This document shows positions 47,358-56,648 of a stretch of DNA of 64,000 bases, one piece after another. Within the stretch, counting starts at the first letter, position 1. Each line of letters begins with the position of its first letter. The stretch lies in assembly GCF_000187465.1 (NCBI RefSeq), contig NZ_GL732439.1, forward strand, positions 211,341 through 275,340. The letters run 5' to 3'. This DNA is from Streptococcus infantis ATCC 700779 (GTDB lineage: Bacteria; Bacillota; Bacilli; Lactobacillales; Streptococcaceae). The notes beneath the pieces are model-generated. The model was not told the DNA's origin. It worked only from the letters and a program-made list of their open reading frames with translations, and searched no databases. The translations under genes were made by a program, and so were the position numbers.

Positions 47358-48098
47358 TTATCCAAGATAGCGTTGTAAAAATTCTCTGGTGCGTTCTTCT
47401 TTAGGATTGGTAAATAGATCTTCAGGTTTGCCTTCTTCTGCAATAACCCCCTTATCCATAAAGATAACACGGTTTGATACATCGCGAGCAAATTCCATTT
47501 CGTGGGTTACAACGATCATAGTCAAGCCTTCTTGAGCTAGTTCTTGCATGATTTTGAGAACTTCACCGACCATTTCAGGGTCGAGGGCTGATGTAGGCTC
47601 GTCAAAGAGAATGGCATCAGGATTCATAGAAAGAGCACGAGCAATAGCCACACGTTGCTTTTGACCACCAGAAAGTTGCTTTGGTTTGGCTTGCCAGAAA
47701 CGTTCTCCCATACCAACCTTTTCAAGGTTTTCTTTTGCAATTTTCTCTGCTTCTGAGTGTTCACGTTTGAGAACAGTTGTCTGTGCCACAATCGTATTTT
47801 CGAGAACATTGAGATTTTCAAAAAGGTTAAAGGACTGGAAAACCATACCTAGTTTTTCACGGTAGTGAGTAAGGTTATACCCTTTTTCAAGGACGTTTTC
47901 ACCGTGATAAAGAATTTCACCTTCAGTTGGGGTTTCGAGAAGGTTGATAGAACGTAGGAATGTTGATTTACCACTTCCGGAACTACCGATGATAGAAATC
48001 ACTTCTCCTTTATGAATAGTGAGTGAGATGTCTTTTAGGACCTCGTTTTGCCCATAGGATTTTTTGAGGTGTTTGATTTCAAGAATGGGTTGATTCAT
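47358..48098 (-). CDS. Polar amino-acid ABC transporter ATP-binding protein (GlnQ-type)
   Basis: 246 residues. Walker [10 protein letters not shown] (about 36-44), signature LSGGQKQR (about 142), Walker [10 protein letters not shown], switch His in VVTHEME. Powers uptake by the fused receptor/permease encoded just upstream; the genes share TAATG. Substrate is likely glutamine or another polar amino acid from subfamily features. Confidence 0.93.
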   Translation of the reverse strand: MNQPILEIKHLKKSYGQNEVLKDISLTIHKGEVISIIGSSGSGKSTFLRSINLLETPTEGEILYHGENVLEKGYNLTHYREKLGMVFQSFNLFENLNVLENTIVAQTTVLKREHSEAEKIAKENLEKVGMGERFWQAKPKQLSGGQKQRVAIARALSMNPDAILFDEPTSALDPEMVGEVLKIMQELAQEGLTMIVVTHEMEFARDVSNRVIFMDKGVIAEEGKPEDLFTNPKEERTREFLQRYLG

Positions 48099-49663
48099 TA
48101 TTTCAAATCCTCCGTTTGCATTTGGTTAGCACCTGTTGTGTAGGTATCCATATCCATACGTTTTTCAATGTAACGGAGAATACGCGTTACTGTAAAGGTA
48201 AGGACAAAGTAGATAACTGCGATGATGGTAAAGGTTTGGAAGTATTGGTAAGTTTGTGTTGCTACTGTATTTCCTGAGAAGTAAAGCTCTACAACAGAGA
48301 TAACATTCAATACAGAAGTATCCTTGATGTTGATGACGAACTCATTACCAGTCGCAGGTAGGATATTTCGAACTACCTGAGGTAAAACAATCTTACGCAT
48401 GGTTTGATTATGTGTCATACCAAGTGCAGTAGCTGCTTCAAATTGTCCCTTGTCAACAGCCAAGATACCACCACGAACGATTTCTGTCATGTAGGCACCG
48501 GTATTGATAGAAACGATAAAGATAGCAGCGAGAGTACGGTCTAGGTTGATTCCGAAAGCTTGGGCAGTTCCATAGTAGATAACCATAGATTGTACAATCA
48601 TAGGAGTTCCACGGAAAATTTCAATATAGATATTGAGAATCCAACCAACTATATTTTGAATGACATAGAAAAAATGATTTTCAGATTGGGGCGCAGTACG
48701 GAAAACACCGATAGCAAGACCAATAACGAGACCAACGATAGTACCGATAATGGAAATTAAAAGTGTGATTCCGGCACCTCGCAAGAGTTGTTGCCAGTTT
48801 TCACTTAGAATTTTAGCAACTTGGCTAAAGAAATTACTGCTGTTTTCTTCAGTAGTTGTAGCTTGAACAGGTTGTTCTTTAATCATACGATCCATTAGGG
48901 CAACTTGTTCTTCTTTAGTGATGGTTTCAATGCTAGCATTGATTTGGCTGATACGTTCGTCATCCTTACGAAGACCGATAGCGATAGAGGTATCCTCTTC
49001 TCCAGTTTTAAAACCAGGTTCAGGCTGAATCATTTTAAATTTGGCATTTGCTGATTCAGCAGTTAGAGCCTCTGGTCGTTCAGAAACATAGGCATCAATG
49101 ACACCAGCTTCAAGAGCTTGACGCATTTGAGCGAAATCACCCATGGCAGTTTCCTTCTGAGCACCTGAGATTTGTGAAATCAAGTCGTAAAGGTAAACAC
49201 CTTGTTGAGAAGTAATTTTTGCTCCACTAAAGTCATCTAGTGTTTTGGCGTTTGCATAGGCAGAATCTTTTTTGACTAAAAGTACGGGTTCGCTGGTATA
49301 GTAACTACTTGAGAAGGCAATTTCTTGCTTACGTTCAGCGGTTGGACTCATACCTGCAATAATCATATCAATCTTACCAGAAGTAAGGGCTGGAACAAGT
49401 CCTTCCCATTTTGTTTTTACAATGAGTGGTTCTTTACCCAGATCTTTAGCGATTTTTTTTGCAATTTGAACATCGTAACCGTTAGCATATTGGTTTGTTC
49501 CATCGATTTTGACAGCGCCGTTACTGTCGTCGTCTTGTGTCCAGTTGAAGGGGGCGTAAGCTGCTTCCATCCCGATGCGTAAATATTCATCGGCTTGGAC
49601 CTGGCTAACTAGTCCTAGAGTAAGGGCTAGGCTAGCAAGGATAGATAAGCATAATTTTTTCAT
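48098..49663 (-). CDS. Fused substrate-binding protein and permease of an amino-acid ABC transporter
   Basis: 521 residues. Signal peptide (1-27, [14 protein letters not shown]), a PBPb solute-binding domain (about 28-265) and, after a linker with [12 protein letters not shown], a five-helix permease domain (about 295-510) with the coupling loop [21 protein letters not shown]. Such fusions in Lactococcus and Streptococcus (GlnP type) carry glutamine, glutamate or asparagine. Start: ATG 49663 after AGGAG; the frame continues to 49780 across the promoter and is rejected. Confidence 0.92.
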   Translation of the reverse strand: MKKLCLSILASLALTLGLVSQVQADEYLRIGMEAAYAPFNWTQDDDSNGAVKIDGTNQYANGYDVQIAKKIAKDLGKEPLIVKTKWEGLVPALTSGKIDMIIAGMSPTAERKQEIAFSSSYYTSEPVLLVKKDSAYANAKTLDDFSGAKITSQQGVYLYDLISQISGAQKETAMGDFAQMRQALEAGVIDAYVSERPEALTAESANAKFKMIQPEPGFKTGEEDTSIAIGLRKDDERISQINASIETITKEEQVALMDRMIKEQPVQATTTEENSSNFFSQVAKILSENWQQLLRGAGITLLISIIGTIVGLVIGLAIGVFRTAPQSENHFFYVIQNIVGWILNIYIEIFRGTPMIVQSMVIYYGTAQAFGINLDRTLAAIFIVSINTGAYMTEIVRGGILAVDKGQFEAATALGMTHNQTMRKIVLPQVVRNILPATGNEFVINIKDTSVLNVISVVELYFSGNTVATQTYQYFQTFTIIAVIYFVLTFTVTRILRYIEKRMDMDTYTTGANQMQTEDLK

Positions 49664-49700
49664 GTTTTCTCCTATTTCTAGTCTAAAAATGGCTCCCTCT

Positions 49701-49729
49701 ATTGTATCTAAAAATGGTGAGATTTTCAA
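49701..49729 (-). promoter_or_regulatory. Promoter of the amino-acid ABC operon
   Basis: Minus strand: TTGAAA (49729-49724), 17-bp spacer, TACAAT (49706-49701). A divergent extended -10 (TGATATAAT, plus strand 49758-49766) drives the DUF2207 gene. Confidence 0.72.
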
Positions 49730-49793
49730 TACAAGTAAACCCTTACTTGGAAAAAAATGATATAATGAGAAAAAGGTCAAAAGAGGCTATATT

Positions 49794-51686
49794 ATGAAAA
49801 AAAGATGGTTAATAGTACTTATATTTACTTGTCTGATAATTGTTCCCAAACTGGTTTTTGCCGTGGAGTTTAGCATTCCATCCTATAATGGAGAACTGTA
49901 TATTCATGCAGATAATACAGCGGAATTTAGGCAGAAGATAGTTTACCAGTTTGAGGATGATTTTAATGGGCAAATCGTGGGCCTTGGTCGTGCAGGTAAG
50001 ATGCCTAGCGGATTTGAAATTGATCCTCATCCAAAGGTTGAGGCCTCTAAAAATGGTCATAAAATCGAAAATCTTACTAGCGAAGTAACAGAAGAAACGA
50101 ATGGTTATACTGTTAAAGTTTATAATCCAGGTCAGGAAGGGGACAGGGTTGAAGTGGAACTTACCTGGCATTTGAAAAATCTTCTTTTCTTATATAATGA
50201 TATCGCTGAATTAAATTGGCAACCCTTAACCGACAGTTCAGAATCTATTGAAAAATTTGAGTTTCATGTAAGGGGAGATAAGGGGGCCGAAAAACTCTTT
50301 TTCCACACAGGGCAACTTTTTAGAGAGGGAAGGATTGAACAGAGTGGTCCTGACTATACTATTCGTTTAGATAATCTTCCGTCTCAGCGTGGAGTCGAGT
50401 TGCATGCTTACTGGCCGCGAACCGATTTTGCTAGCGCTATGGATCAGGGCTTAAAAGGAAATCGTTTAGAAGAGTTTAACAAGATAGAAGACTCGATTGT
50501 TAGAGAAAAAGAGCAGAGTAAACAACTCGTTACTTGGGTGTTTCCTTCAATACTTTCCATCTCCTTGTTATTGAGTATCTGCTTCTATTTTATTTATAGA
50601 AGAAAAACCACTCCTTCAGTCAAATATGCCAAAAATCATCGTCTCTATGAACCGCCGATGGAATTAGAGCCTATGGTTTTATCTGAAGCTGTTTACTCAA
50701 CCTCCTTGGAGGAAGTGAGTCCTCTAATTAAAGGAACAGGCAAATTCGACTTCAACCAGCTTATTCAGGCTACCTTGTTAGATGTAATTGACCGTGGGAA
50801 TGTCTCTTTTATTTCAGAAGGAGATGCAGTTATTTTAAGGTTGGTAAAAGAAGATGGCTTGGCAATCTTTGAGAGAACCTGTCTAAATCTGGCCTTTTCA
50901 GGTAAAAAAGAAGTTGCTGTTTCTGATTTGTTTGCGGATTATAAGGTCTCTGAGAGTCTTTACCGTGGAGCAAAAGCTGCTGATGAAAGACGGATTCAAA
51001 CAAAAGGTCGTAAGCTCAAATCCTCTTTCGAAGAAGCATTGAAAGAGATGCAAGAAGGAGTGAGAAATCGGGTTACCTTCTGGGGACTCCCAGATTACTA
51101 TCGTCCTTTAACTGGTGTGGAAAAGGCCTTGCAAGTGGGTATGGGACTTTCTACTATCCTACCTCTATTTATCGGATTTGGTTTGTTCTTGTACAGTTTA
51201 GATGTTCATGCTTATTTTTACCTCCCTTTGTCAGTACTTAGTTTTCTAGGTTTGGTTTTGGCTGTTTTCTATTATTGGAAGCTTCGACTAGATAATCGTG
51301 ATGGTGTCCTAAATGAAGCAGGAGCAGAAGTCTACTATCTCTGGACCAGTTTTGAAAATATGTTGCGTGACATTGCACGATTGGATCAGGCTGAATTGGA
51401 AAGTATTGTTGTTTGGAATCGTCTATTAGTGTATGCAACTTTGTTTGGATATGCTGACAAGGTTAGCCATTTGATGAAGGTTCACCACATCCAAGTAGAA
51501 AATCCAGATATCAATCTCTATGTAGCTTATAGCTGGCACAGTATGTTTTATCATTCAACAGCACAAATGAGCCATTATGCTAGTGTCGCAAATACAGCAA
51601 GTACCTTTTCTGTATCATCCGGAAGCGGTAGCTCTGGTGGTGGTTTCTCAGGCGGTGGTGGCGGAGGAAGTGTTGGTGCTTTCTAA
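49794..51686 (+). CDS. DUF2207 domain membrane protein
   Basis: 630 residues. Signal peptide (1-23), an extracellular DUF2207 domain (about 24-230; FSIPSYNGELYIHADNTAEF), a transmembrane helix (about 250-270), a cytoplasmic region (about 275-450), two further helices (about 452-475 and 480-500) and a C-terminal Ser/Gly tail FSGGGGGGSVGAF. The Gly-rich end is a family hallmark. Function unknown; probably a cell-envelope protein. Divergent from the ABC operon, upstream of uppP. Confidence 0.85.
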   Translation: MKKRWLIVLIFTCLIIVPKLVFAVEFSIPSYNGELYIHADNTAEFRQKIVYQFEDDFNGQIVGLGRAGKMPSGFEIDPHPKVEASKNGHKIENLTSEVTEETNGYTVKVYNPGQEGDRVEVELTWHLKNLLFLYNDIAELNWQPLTDSSESIEKFEFHVRGDKGAEKLFFHTGQLFREGRIEQSGPDYTIRLDNLPSQRGVELHAYWPRTDFASAMDQGLKGNRLEEFNKIEDSIVREKEQSKQLVTWVFPSILSISLLLSICFYFIYRRKTTPSVKYAKNHRLYEPPMELEPMVLSEAVYSTSLEEVSPLIKGTGKFDFNQLIQATLLDVIDRGNVSFISEGDAVILRLVKEDGLAIFERTCLNLAFSGKKEVAVSDLFADYKVSESLYRGAKAADERRIQTKGRKLKSSFEEALKEMQEGVRNRVTFWGLPDYYRPLTGVEKALQVGMGLSTILPLFIGFGLFLYSLDVHAYFYLPLSVLSFLGLVLAVFYYWKLRLDNRDGVLNEAGAEVYYLWTSFENMLRDIARLDQAELESIVVWNRLLVYATLFGYADKVSHLMKVHHIQVENPDINLYVAYSWHSMFYHSTAQMSHYASVANTASTFSVSSGSGSSGGGFSGGGGGGSVGAF

Positions 51687-51747
51687 AGAAAACTAAACAC
51701 AGCCTTTAAAAGTATGATATAATGGAGGATAGAAAAAGGAGTTATCT

Positions 51748-52593
51748 ATGTATCTTATTGAAATTTTAAAATCTATCTTTTTTGGTATTGTTGAAGGAAT
51801 TACGGAATGGTTGCCGATTTCGAGTACTGGTCACTTAATTTTGGCAGAAGAGTTTATCCAGTATAAAGATCAGAATGAAGCCTTTATGTCTATGTTTAAC
51901 GTAGTCATTCAACTGGGTGCTATCCTAGCCGTTATGGTTATCTACTTTAACAAACTTAATCCTTTCAAACCAGGCAAGGATAAAGTTCAAGTTCGTAGAA
52001 CTTGGCAATTATGGTCTAAAGTATTTGTTGCGACACTCCCTCTTCTTCTAGTCTTTAAGTTTGATGATTGGTTTGATACTCACTTCCATAATATGGTTTC
52101 AGTAGCCATTATGTTGATTGTTTATGGAGTTGCTTTCATTTATCTTGAAAAACGCAACAAAGCACAAGCAATTGAGCCAACAGTAACTGAGTTAGATAAG
52201 TTGCCTTATAAAACAGCCCTCTATATTGGTCTTTTCCAAGTCTTGGCCCTTTTACCAGGAACTAGCCGTTCAGGTGCGACTATCGTCGGTGGTTTGTTAA
52301 ATGGAACCAGTCGTTCAGTGGTGACAGAATTCACCTTCTATCTAGGAATTCCAGTTATGTTTGGAGCCAGCGCTTTGAAGATTTTTAAATTCATCAAGGC
52401 TGGAGAAGTCTTGACTTTTGGCCAATTCTTCTTACTCTTGGTAGCCATGGTAGTAGCTTTTGCAGTCAGCATGGTTGCTATTCGTTTCTTGACCAGCTAT
52501 GTCAAAAAACACGACTTTACAATGTTTGGTAAATACCGTATTGTCCTTGGGAGTGTGTTGCTACTTTATAGCTTTGTTCGATTATTTGTATAA
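51748..52593 (+). CDS. uppP: Undecaprenyl-diphosphatase UppP (BacA)
   Basis: 281 residues, polytopic. Dephosphorylates undecaprenyl diphosphate so the lipid carrier can be reused for peptidoglycan and other wall polymers; overexpression gives bacitracin resistance. Signature motifs [15 protein letters not shown] (about 17-31) and [11 protein letters not shown] (about 170-180). Extended -10 TGATATAAT at 51715-51723; GGAG ribosome-binding site. Confidence 0.97.
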   Translation: MYLIEILKSIFFGIVEGITEWLPISSTGHLILAEEFIQYKDQNEAFMSMFNVVIQLGAILAVMVIYFNKLNPFKPGKDKVQVRRTWQLWSKVFVATLPLLLVFKFDDWFDTHFHNMVSVAIMLIVYGVAFIYLEKRNKAQAIEPTVTELDKLPYKTALYIGLFQVLALLPGTSRSGATIVGGLLNGTSRSVVTEFTFYLGIPVMFGASALKIFKFIKAGEVLTFGQFFLLLVAMVVAFAVSMVAIRFLTSYVKKHDFTMFGKYRIVLGSVLLLYSFVRLFV

Positions 52594-52599
52594 GAAAGA

Positions 52600-52628
52600 A
52601 ACCTTGAAGGAAGATCCTTCAAGGTTTT
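52600..52628. terminator. Bidirectional terminator between uppP and dinB
   Basis: AACCTTGAAGGA-aga-TCCTTCAAGGTT, then TTTA on the plus strand. Confidence 0.85.
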
Positions 52629-53689
52629 TAAAATCCTGTCATAGTGACTCCCAATAAGCGGACACCCTTGTCTTTATCACTCAGTGTTTCGTAGAGTTGG
52701 ATAATGCTTTGTGCGATTTCTTCAGAGTCTTGTGTTTGTTGGCTCAGTGTTTTTCGTTTTGTCAAAGTAGAAAAGTCAGCATAGCGGATTTTCAAAATGA
52801 CGATTTTACCACTTTTTTCATGTTTTTGAAGACTAAGAGCCACTTTTTCCGAAAGGAGAGTTAGCTCTTTTTTTATATCTTCATCCAGACTTAAAATCTT
52901 ACTGTAAGTTTTTTCTTTACCAATAGACTTACGGATACGATTTGATTTAACGGGAGAATTATCAATACCTCTGGCTTTACGATAAAGGTCAAAACCGAGT
53001 CGTCCGAAACGATCAATGAGAGTGATTTCAGAAATCTCTAAAAGGTCAGTACCCGTAAAAACGCCCATTTGATGGAGTTTTTCAACTGTTTTCTTACCTA
53101 CACCGTGGAATTTAGCGACATCCATTTGCTTGAGGAAATTTTCAGCTTCATCAGGGAGAATGACTGTCAAACCACGAGGCTTTTGATAGTCACTTGCCAT
53201 TTTAGCCAAAAATTTATTGTATGATACACCGGCAGAAGCTGTTAATTGTAATTCATTCCAGATATCCTGCTGAATTAATCGAGCAATTTTTACAGCAGAT
53301 TTGATACCAAGCTTGTTTTCAGTTACATCTAGATAAGCTTCGTCGATACTCATGGGTTCAATTTTATCCGTATATCGTTTAAAAATAGATCGAATCTGTT
53401 GGCCAACAGTAGTATATTTTTCATAGTTCCCAGAAATAAAAATAGCTTGAGGACAGCGTTCATAAGCCTCTTTTGAATTCATGGCTGAGTGGATCCCGAA
53501 TGCTCTCGCTTCATAACTACAGGTTGAAACAACACCCCTGCCTCCTGTTTTCCTAGGGTCGCTACCAATAATAACAGGTTTCCCTTTAAGCTTAGGATTG
53601 TCACGAATTTCTACAGCAGCAAAAAAGGCATCCATGTCAATATGGATGATTTTGCGGGATAAATCATTCATCAATGGAAATATGAGCAT
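52628..53689 (-). CDS. dinB: DNA polymerase IV (Y family)
   Basis: 353 residues. Error-prone translesion polymerase. Catalytic Asp in [11 protein letters not shown] and Asp-Glu in [10 protein letters not shown]; steric region CSYEARAFG; thumb helix-hairpin-helix around [17 protein letters not shown]; little-finger domain from about 235. ATG 53689 after AAAGGA gives the pneumococcal-type start MLIFPL; a longer frame to 53725 lacks support. The C-terminus lacks an evident beta-clamp motif. Confidence 0.93.
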   Translation of the reverse strand: MLIFPLMNDLSRKIIHIDMDAFFAAVEIRDNPKLKGKPVIIGSDPRKTGGRGVVSTCSYEARAFGIHSAMNSKEAYERCPQAIFISGNYEKYTTVGQQIRSIFKRYTDKIEPMSIDEAYLDVTENKLGIKSAVKIARLIQQDIWNELQLTASAGVSYNKFLAKMASDYQKPRGLTVILPDEAENFLKQMDVAKFHGVGKKTVEKLHQMGVFTGTDLLEISEITLIDRFGRLGFDLYRKARGIDNSPVKSNRIRKSIGKEKTYSKILSLDEDIKKELTLLSEKVALSLQKHEKSGKIVILKIRYADFSTLTKRKTLSQQTQDSEEIAQSIIQLYETLSDKDKGVRLLGVTMTGF

Positions 53690-53775
53690 GGGCTGTCCTT
53701 TCTTTGATGGATTTTCTAGCTTCATTATACCCTTTTTCAGAAAAAATAGGAAATAGCTAATTATTTTTCAAAACT

Positions 53776-53814
53776 ATAATACAGTTTCCAATAAAAAAAA
53801 CAACTGTATTATAA
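53776..53814. repeat. Perfect 12-bp inverted repeat between dinB and pflB
   Basis: TATAATACAGTT (53776-53787) and AACTGTATTATA (53803-53814), 15-bp spacer. Without a T-run of its own; more like a two-part operator or protein-binding site than a terminator. Confidence 0.6.
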
Positions 53815-53843
53815 AAGAAAGTGTTAAAAAAGAGTGATTTCAC

Positions 53844-53873
53844 TTGTTGAAATCGTTTACTGTGTGTTATACT
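53844..53873 (+). promoter_or_regulatory. pflB promoter with an overlapping cre-like (CcpA) site
   Basis: -10 TATACT (53868-53873) with an extended TG, weak -35 TTGTTG (53844-53849). TGAAATCGTTTACT at 53848-53861 fits the cre consensus TGWAARCGYTWWCW with one mismatch and overlaps the -35, so CcpA could repress pfl during growth on good sugars. Confidence 0.65.
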
Positions 53874-53885
53874 GAATATATGAAT

Positions 53886-53903
53886 GTAACAGATGACTGT
53901 TAC
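53886..53903 (+). promoter_or_regulatory. Inverted repeat in the pflB 5' UTR
   Basis: GTAACAG-atga-CTGTTAC, perfect 7-bp arms, starting about 12 bp after the -10 and ending 25 bp before the start codon. It could be an operator at the transcription start or an mRNA hairpin. No regulator recognised. Confidence 0.45.
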
Positions 53904-53928
53904 TAGAAAGATAAAAGAGGACATTAAC

Positions 53929-56244
53929 ATGGTTGTTAAGACAGTTGTTGAAGCACAGGACATTTTTGACAAAGCCTGGGAAGGCTTTAAAGGTGTTGAC
54001 TGGAAAGAAAAAGCAAGTGTGTCACGCTTTGTACAAGCTAACTACACACCTTATGATGGAGATGAAAGCTTCCTTGCAGGACCAACAGAGCGTTCACTTC
54101 ACATCAAAAAAATCGTAGAAGAAACTAAAGCACACTACGAAGAAACTCGTTTCCCAATGGACACTCGTCCAACATCTATCGCTGATATCCCTGCAGGATT
54201 CATCGACAAAGAAAACGAAGTTATTTATGGTATCCAAAACGATGAACTCTTCAAATTGAACTTCATGCCAAAAGGTGGTATCCGTATGGCTGAAACTACT
54301 TTGAAAGAAAATGGATACGAACCAGATCCAGCTGTTCACGAAATTTTCACAAAATATGTAACAACTGTTAACGACGGTATCTTCCGTGCTTACACTTCAA
54401 ACATCCGTCGTGCTCGCCACGCTCACACTGTAACTGGTCTTCCAGATGCATACTCACGTGGACGTATCATCGGTGTTTATGCGCGTCTTGCTCTTTACGG
54501 TGCAGACTACTTGATGCAAGAAAAAGTAAACGATTGGAACTCAATCGAAGAAATCGATGAAGAAACAATCCGTCTTCGTGAAGAAATCAACCTTCAATAT
54601 CAAGCATTGCAACAAGTTGTACGCTTGGGTGATCTTTACGGAGTTGACGTTCGCAAACCAGCGATGAACGTTAAAGAAGCTATCCAATGGGTAAACATTG
54701 CCTTCATGGCTGTCTGCCGTGTTATCAACGGTGCTGCTACATCTCTAGGACGTGTGCCAATCGTATTGGATATCTACGCAGAACGTGACCTTGCTCGTGG
54801 TACATTTACTGAATCAGAAATCCAAGAATTTATTGATGATTTCGTTATGAAACTTCGTACAGTTAAATTTGCTCGTACAAAAGCTTATGACCAATTGTAC
54901 TCAGGTGACCCAACCTTCATCACAACTTCTATGGCTGGTATGGGTAACGACGGTCGTCACCGTGTTACTAAGATGGACTACCGTTTCTTGAACACTCTTG
55001 ACAACATCGGTAACTCTCCAGAACCAAACTTGACAGTTCTTTGGACTGACAAATTGCCATACAACTTCCGTCGCTACTGTATGCACATGAGCCACAAACA
55101 CTCTTCAATCCAATACGAAGGTGTTACAACAATGGCTAAAGATGGATACGGTGAAATGAGCTGTATCTCATGTTGTGTGTCTCCACTTGACCCAGAAAAC
55201 GAAGAACAACGTCACAACATCCAGTACTTCGGTGCTCGCGTTAACGTTCTTAAAGCTCTTCTTACTGGTTTGAACGGTGGTTACGACGATGTTCATAAAG
55301 ACTATAAAGTATTTGACATCGAACCAATCCGTGACGAAGTTCTTGAATTCGAATCAGTTAAAGCAAACTTTGAAAAATCTCTTGACTGGTTGACTGACAC
55401 TTACGTAGATGCTTTGAACATCATCCACTACATGACTGATAAGTACAACTACGAAGCTGTTCAAATGGCCTTCTTGCCAACTAAACAACGTGCTAACATG
55501 GGATTCGGTATCTGTGGATTTGCTAACACTGTTGATACATTGTCAGCTATCAAGTACGCTACAGTTAAACCAATCCGTGACGAAAATGGCTACATCTACG
55601 ATTACGAAACAATCGGTGAATACCCACGTTGGGGTGAAGATGACCCACGTTCAAACGAATTGGCAGAATGGTTGATCGAAGCTTACACAACTCGTCTACG
55701 TAGCCACAAACTTTACAAAGACGCAGAAGCTACTGTATCACTTTTGACAATCACATCTAACGTTGCTTACTCTAAACAAACTGGTAACTCACCAGTCCAC
55801 AAAGGTGTATACCTCAACGAAGATGGTTCTGTGAACTTGTCTAAACTTGAATTCTTCTCACCAGGTGCTAACCCATCTAACAAAGCTAAAGGTGGATGGT
55901 TGCAAAACTTGAACTCACTTGCTAGCCTTGACTTTGGTTATGCAGCTGATGGTATCTCATTGACAACTCAAGTATCACCACGTGCTCTTGGTAAAACTCG
56001 TGACGAACAAGTTGATAACTTGGTAACAATCCTTGATGGTTACTTCGAAAACGGTGGACAACACGTTAACTTGAACGTTATGGACTTGAACGATGTTTAC
56101 GAAAAGATCATGTCAGGTGAAGACGTAATCGTACGTATCTCTGGATACTGTGTAAACACTAAATACCTCACTCCAGAACAAAAAACTGAATTAACACAAC
56201 GTGTCTTCCACGAAGTTCTTTCAATGGATGATGCATTGAGCTAA
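53929..56244 (+). CDS. pflB: Formate C-acetyltransferase (pyruvate formate-lyase)
   Basis: 771 residues. Glycyl-radical enzyme that splits pyruvate to formate and acetyl-CoA in mixed-acid fermentation. Active-site Cys pair in [13 protein letters not shown] and the radical Gly in [13 protein letters not shown] (about 739). ATG 53929 after AGAGGA is chosen; the frame extends to 53893 over the leader hairpin. Needs the activating enzyme PflA, not in the window. Strong codon bias suggests high expression. Confidence 0.97.
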   Translation: MVVKTVVEAQDIFDKAWEGFKGVDWKEKASVSRFVQANYTPYDGDESFLAGPTERSLHIKKIVEETKAHYEETRFPMDTRPTSIADIPAGFIDKENEVIYGIQNDELFKLNFMPKGGIRMAETTLKENGYEPDPAVHEIFTKYVTTVNDGIFRAYTSNIRRARHAHTVTGLPDAYSRGRIIGVYARLALYGADYLMQEKVNDWNSIEEIDEETIRLREEINLQYQALQQVVRLGDLYGVDVRKPAMNVKEAIQWVNIAFMAVCRVINGAATSLGRVPIVLDIYAERDLARGTFTESEIQEFIDDFVMKLRTVKFARTKAYDQLYSGDPTFITTSMAGMGNDGRHRVTKMDYRFLNTLDNIGNSPEPNLTVLWTDKLPYNFRRYCMHMSHKHSSIQYEGVTTMAKDGYGEMSCISCCVSPLDPENEEQRHNIQYFGARVNVLKALLTGLNGGYDDVHKDYKVFDIEPIRDEVLEFESVKANFEKSLDWLTDTYVDALNIIHYMTDKYNYEAVQMAFLPTKQRANMGFGICGFANTVDTLSAIKYATVKPIRDENGYIYDYETIGEYPRWGEDDPRSNELAEWLIEAYTTRLRSHKLYKDAEATVSLLTITSNVAYSKQTGNSPVHKGVYLNEDGSVNLSKLEFFSPGANPSNKAKGGWLQNLNSLASLDFGYAADGISLTTQVSPRALGKTRDEQVDNLVTILDGYFENGGQHVNLNVMDLNDVYEKIMSGEDVIVRISGYCVNTKYLTPEQKTELTQRVFHEVLSMDDALS

Positions 56245-56266
56245 GATTTATAAATAGTAAATCAAA

Positions 56267-56293
56267 AACCAGTCACTCTGACTGGTTTTTTTG
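56267..56293 (+). terminator. Terminator of pflB
   Basis: AACCAGTCA-ctc-TGACTGGTT followed by TTTTTT. Confidence 0.93.
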
Positions 56294-56317
56294 TTATAAA
56301 ATTTTTTAAAAAAAATT

Positions 56318-56355
56318 AGTCAAATTTGGTCAAAACTATTGACTAAAACTGACCA
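56318..56355 (+). promoter_or_regulatory. CtsR operators at the clpL promoter
   Basis: AGTCAAATTTGGTCAAA (56318-56334) is a perfect CtsR heptad direct repeat (RGTCAAA-N3-RGTCAAA). TTGACTAAAACTGACCA (56339-56355) is a weaker copy on the opposite strand that covers the -35. CtsR represses class III heat-shock genes and lets go on heating. Confidence 0.92.
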
Positions 56356-56367
56356 AAGTGATATACT
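56339..56367 (+). promoter_or_regulatory. clpL promoter
   Basis: TTGACT (56339-56344), 17-bp spacer, TATACT (56362-56367). Transcription should start near 56375, leaving a leader of about 275 nt before clpL. Confidence 0.85.
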
Positions 56368-56475
56368 AAGAACATAAGGATAAGGAAAGTCCTTAGAAAA
56401 CCTTGATTTTAAGATGATTGTATATACTATCTTAAGATCAAAGTATGGGTAAAACCTAGAAAAGAGGTACAACCT

Positions 56476-56568
56476 ATGGTTAACATTAGTATTTTTAGAA
56501 GTCCAATCGAAAAACCTGTATTGGATAAAGAAAAACCTGAAATTATACGTAGAGTAGCAAATAGCTAG
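56476..56568 (+). CDS. 30-residue ORF in the clpL leader
   Basis: ATG 56476 follows AAAGAGG at about 8 bp. It encodes a 30-residue peptide, MVNISIFRSPIEKPVLDKEK then PEIIRRVANS, and stops at TAG 56566. Charged, no membrane segment or signal. It is the first frame on the CtsR-controlled transcript and lies between two sets of CtsR boxes. It may be a real heat-shock microprotein or a leader ORF whose translation tunes clpL. No homologue recognised. Confidence 0.45.
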   Translation: MVNISIFRSPIEKPVLDKEKPEIIRRVANS

Positions 56569-56588
56569 TCTAAATTTTTTGAAACAAA

Positions 56589-56616
56589 GGTCAGAGAAAG
56601 TCAAACTATTTTGACT
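56589..56616 (+). promoter_or_regulatory. Second CtsR box close to the clpL start codon
   Basis: GGTCAGAGAAAGTCAAA (56589-56605) fits RGTCAAA-N3-RGTCAAA with one weak heptad, and TTGACTA (about 56611-56617) adds a half-site in reverse. It lies about 45 bp before ATG 56649. No good promoter is seen between it and clpL, so it may act as a roadblock. Confidence 0.72.
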
Positions 56617-56648
56617 AAGTAAATTTGAAAACAAACGAGGTATGAAAT

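Noticed and set aside
53893..53928. Upstream ATG as the pflB start
   Set aside because: It lies within the leader hairpin and lacks an RBS; ATG 53929 has AGAGGA and gives the canonical N-terminus.
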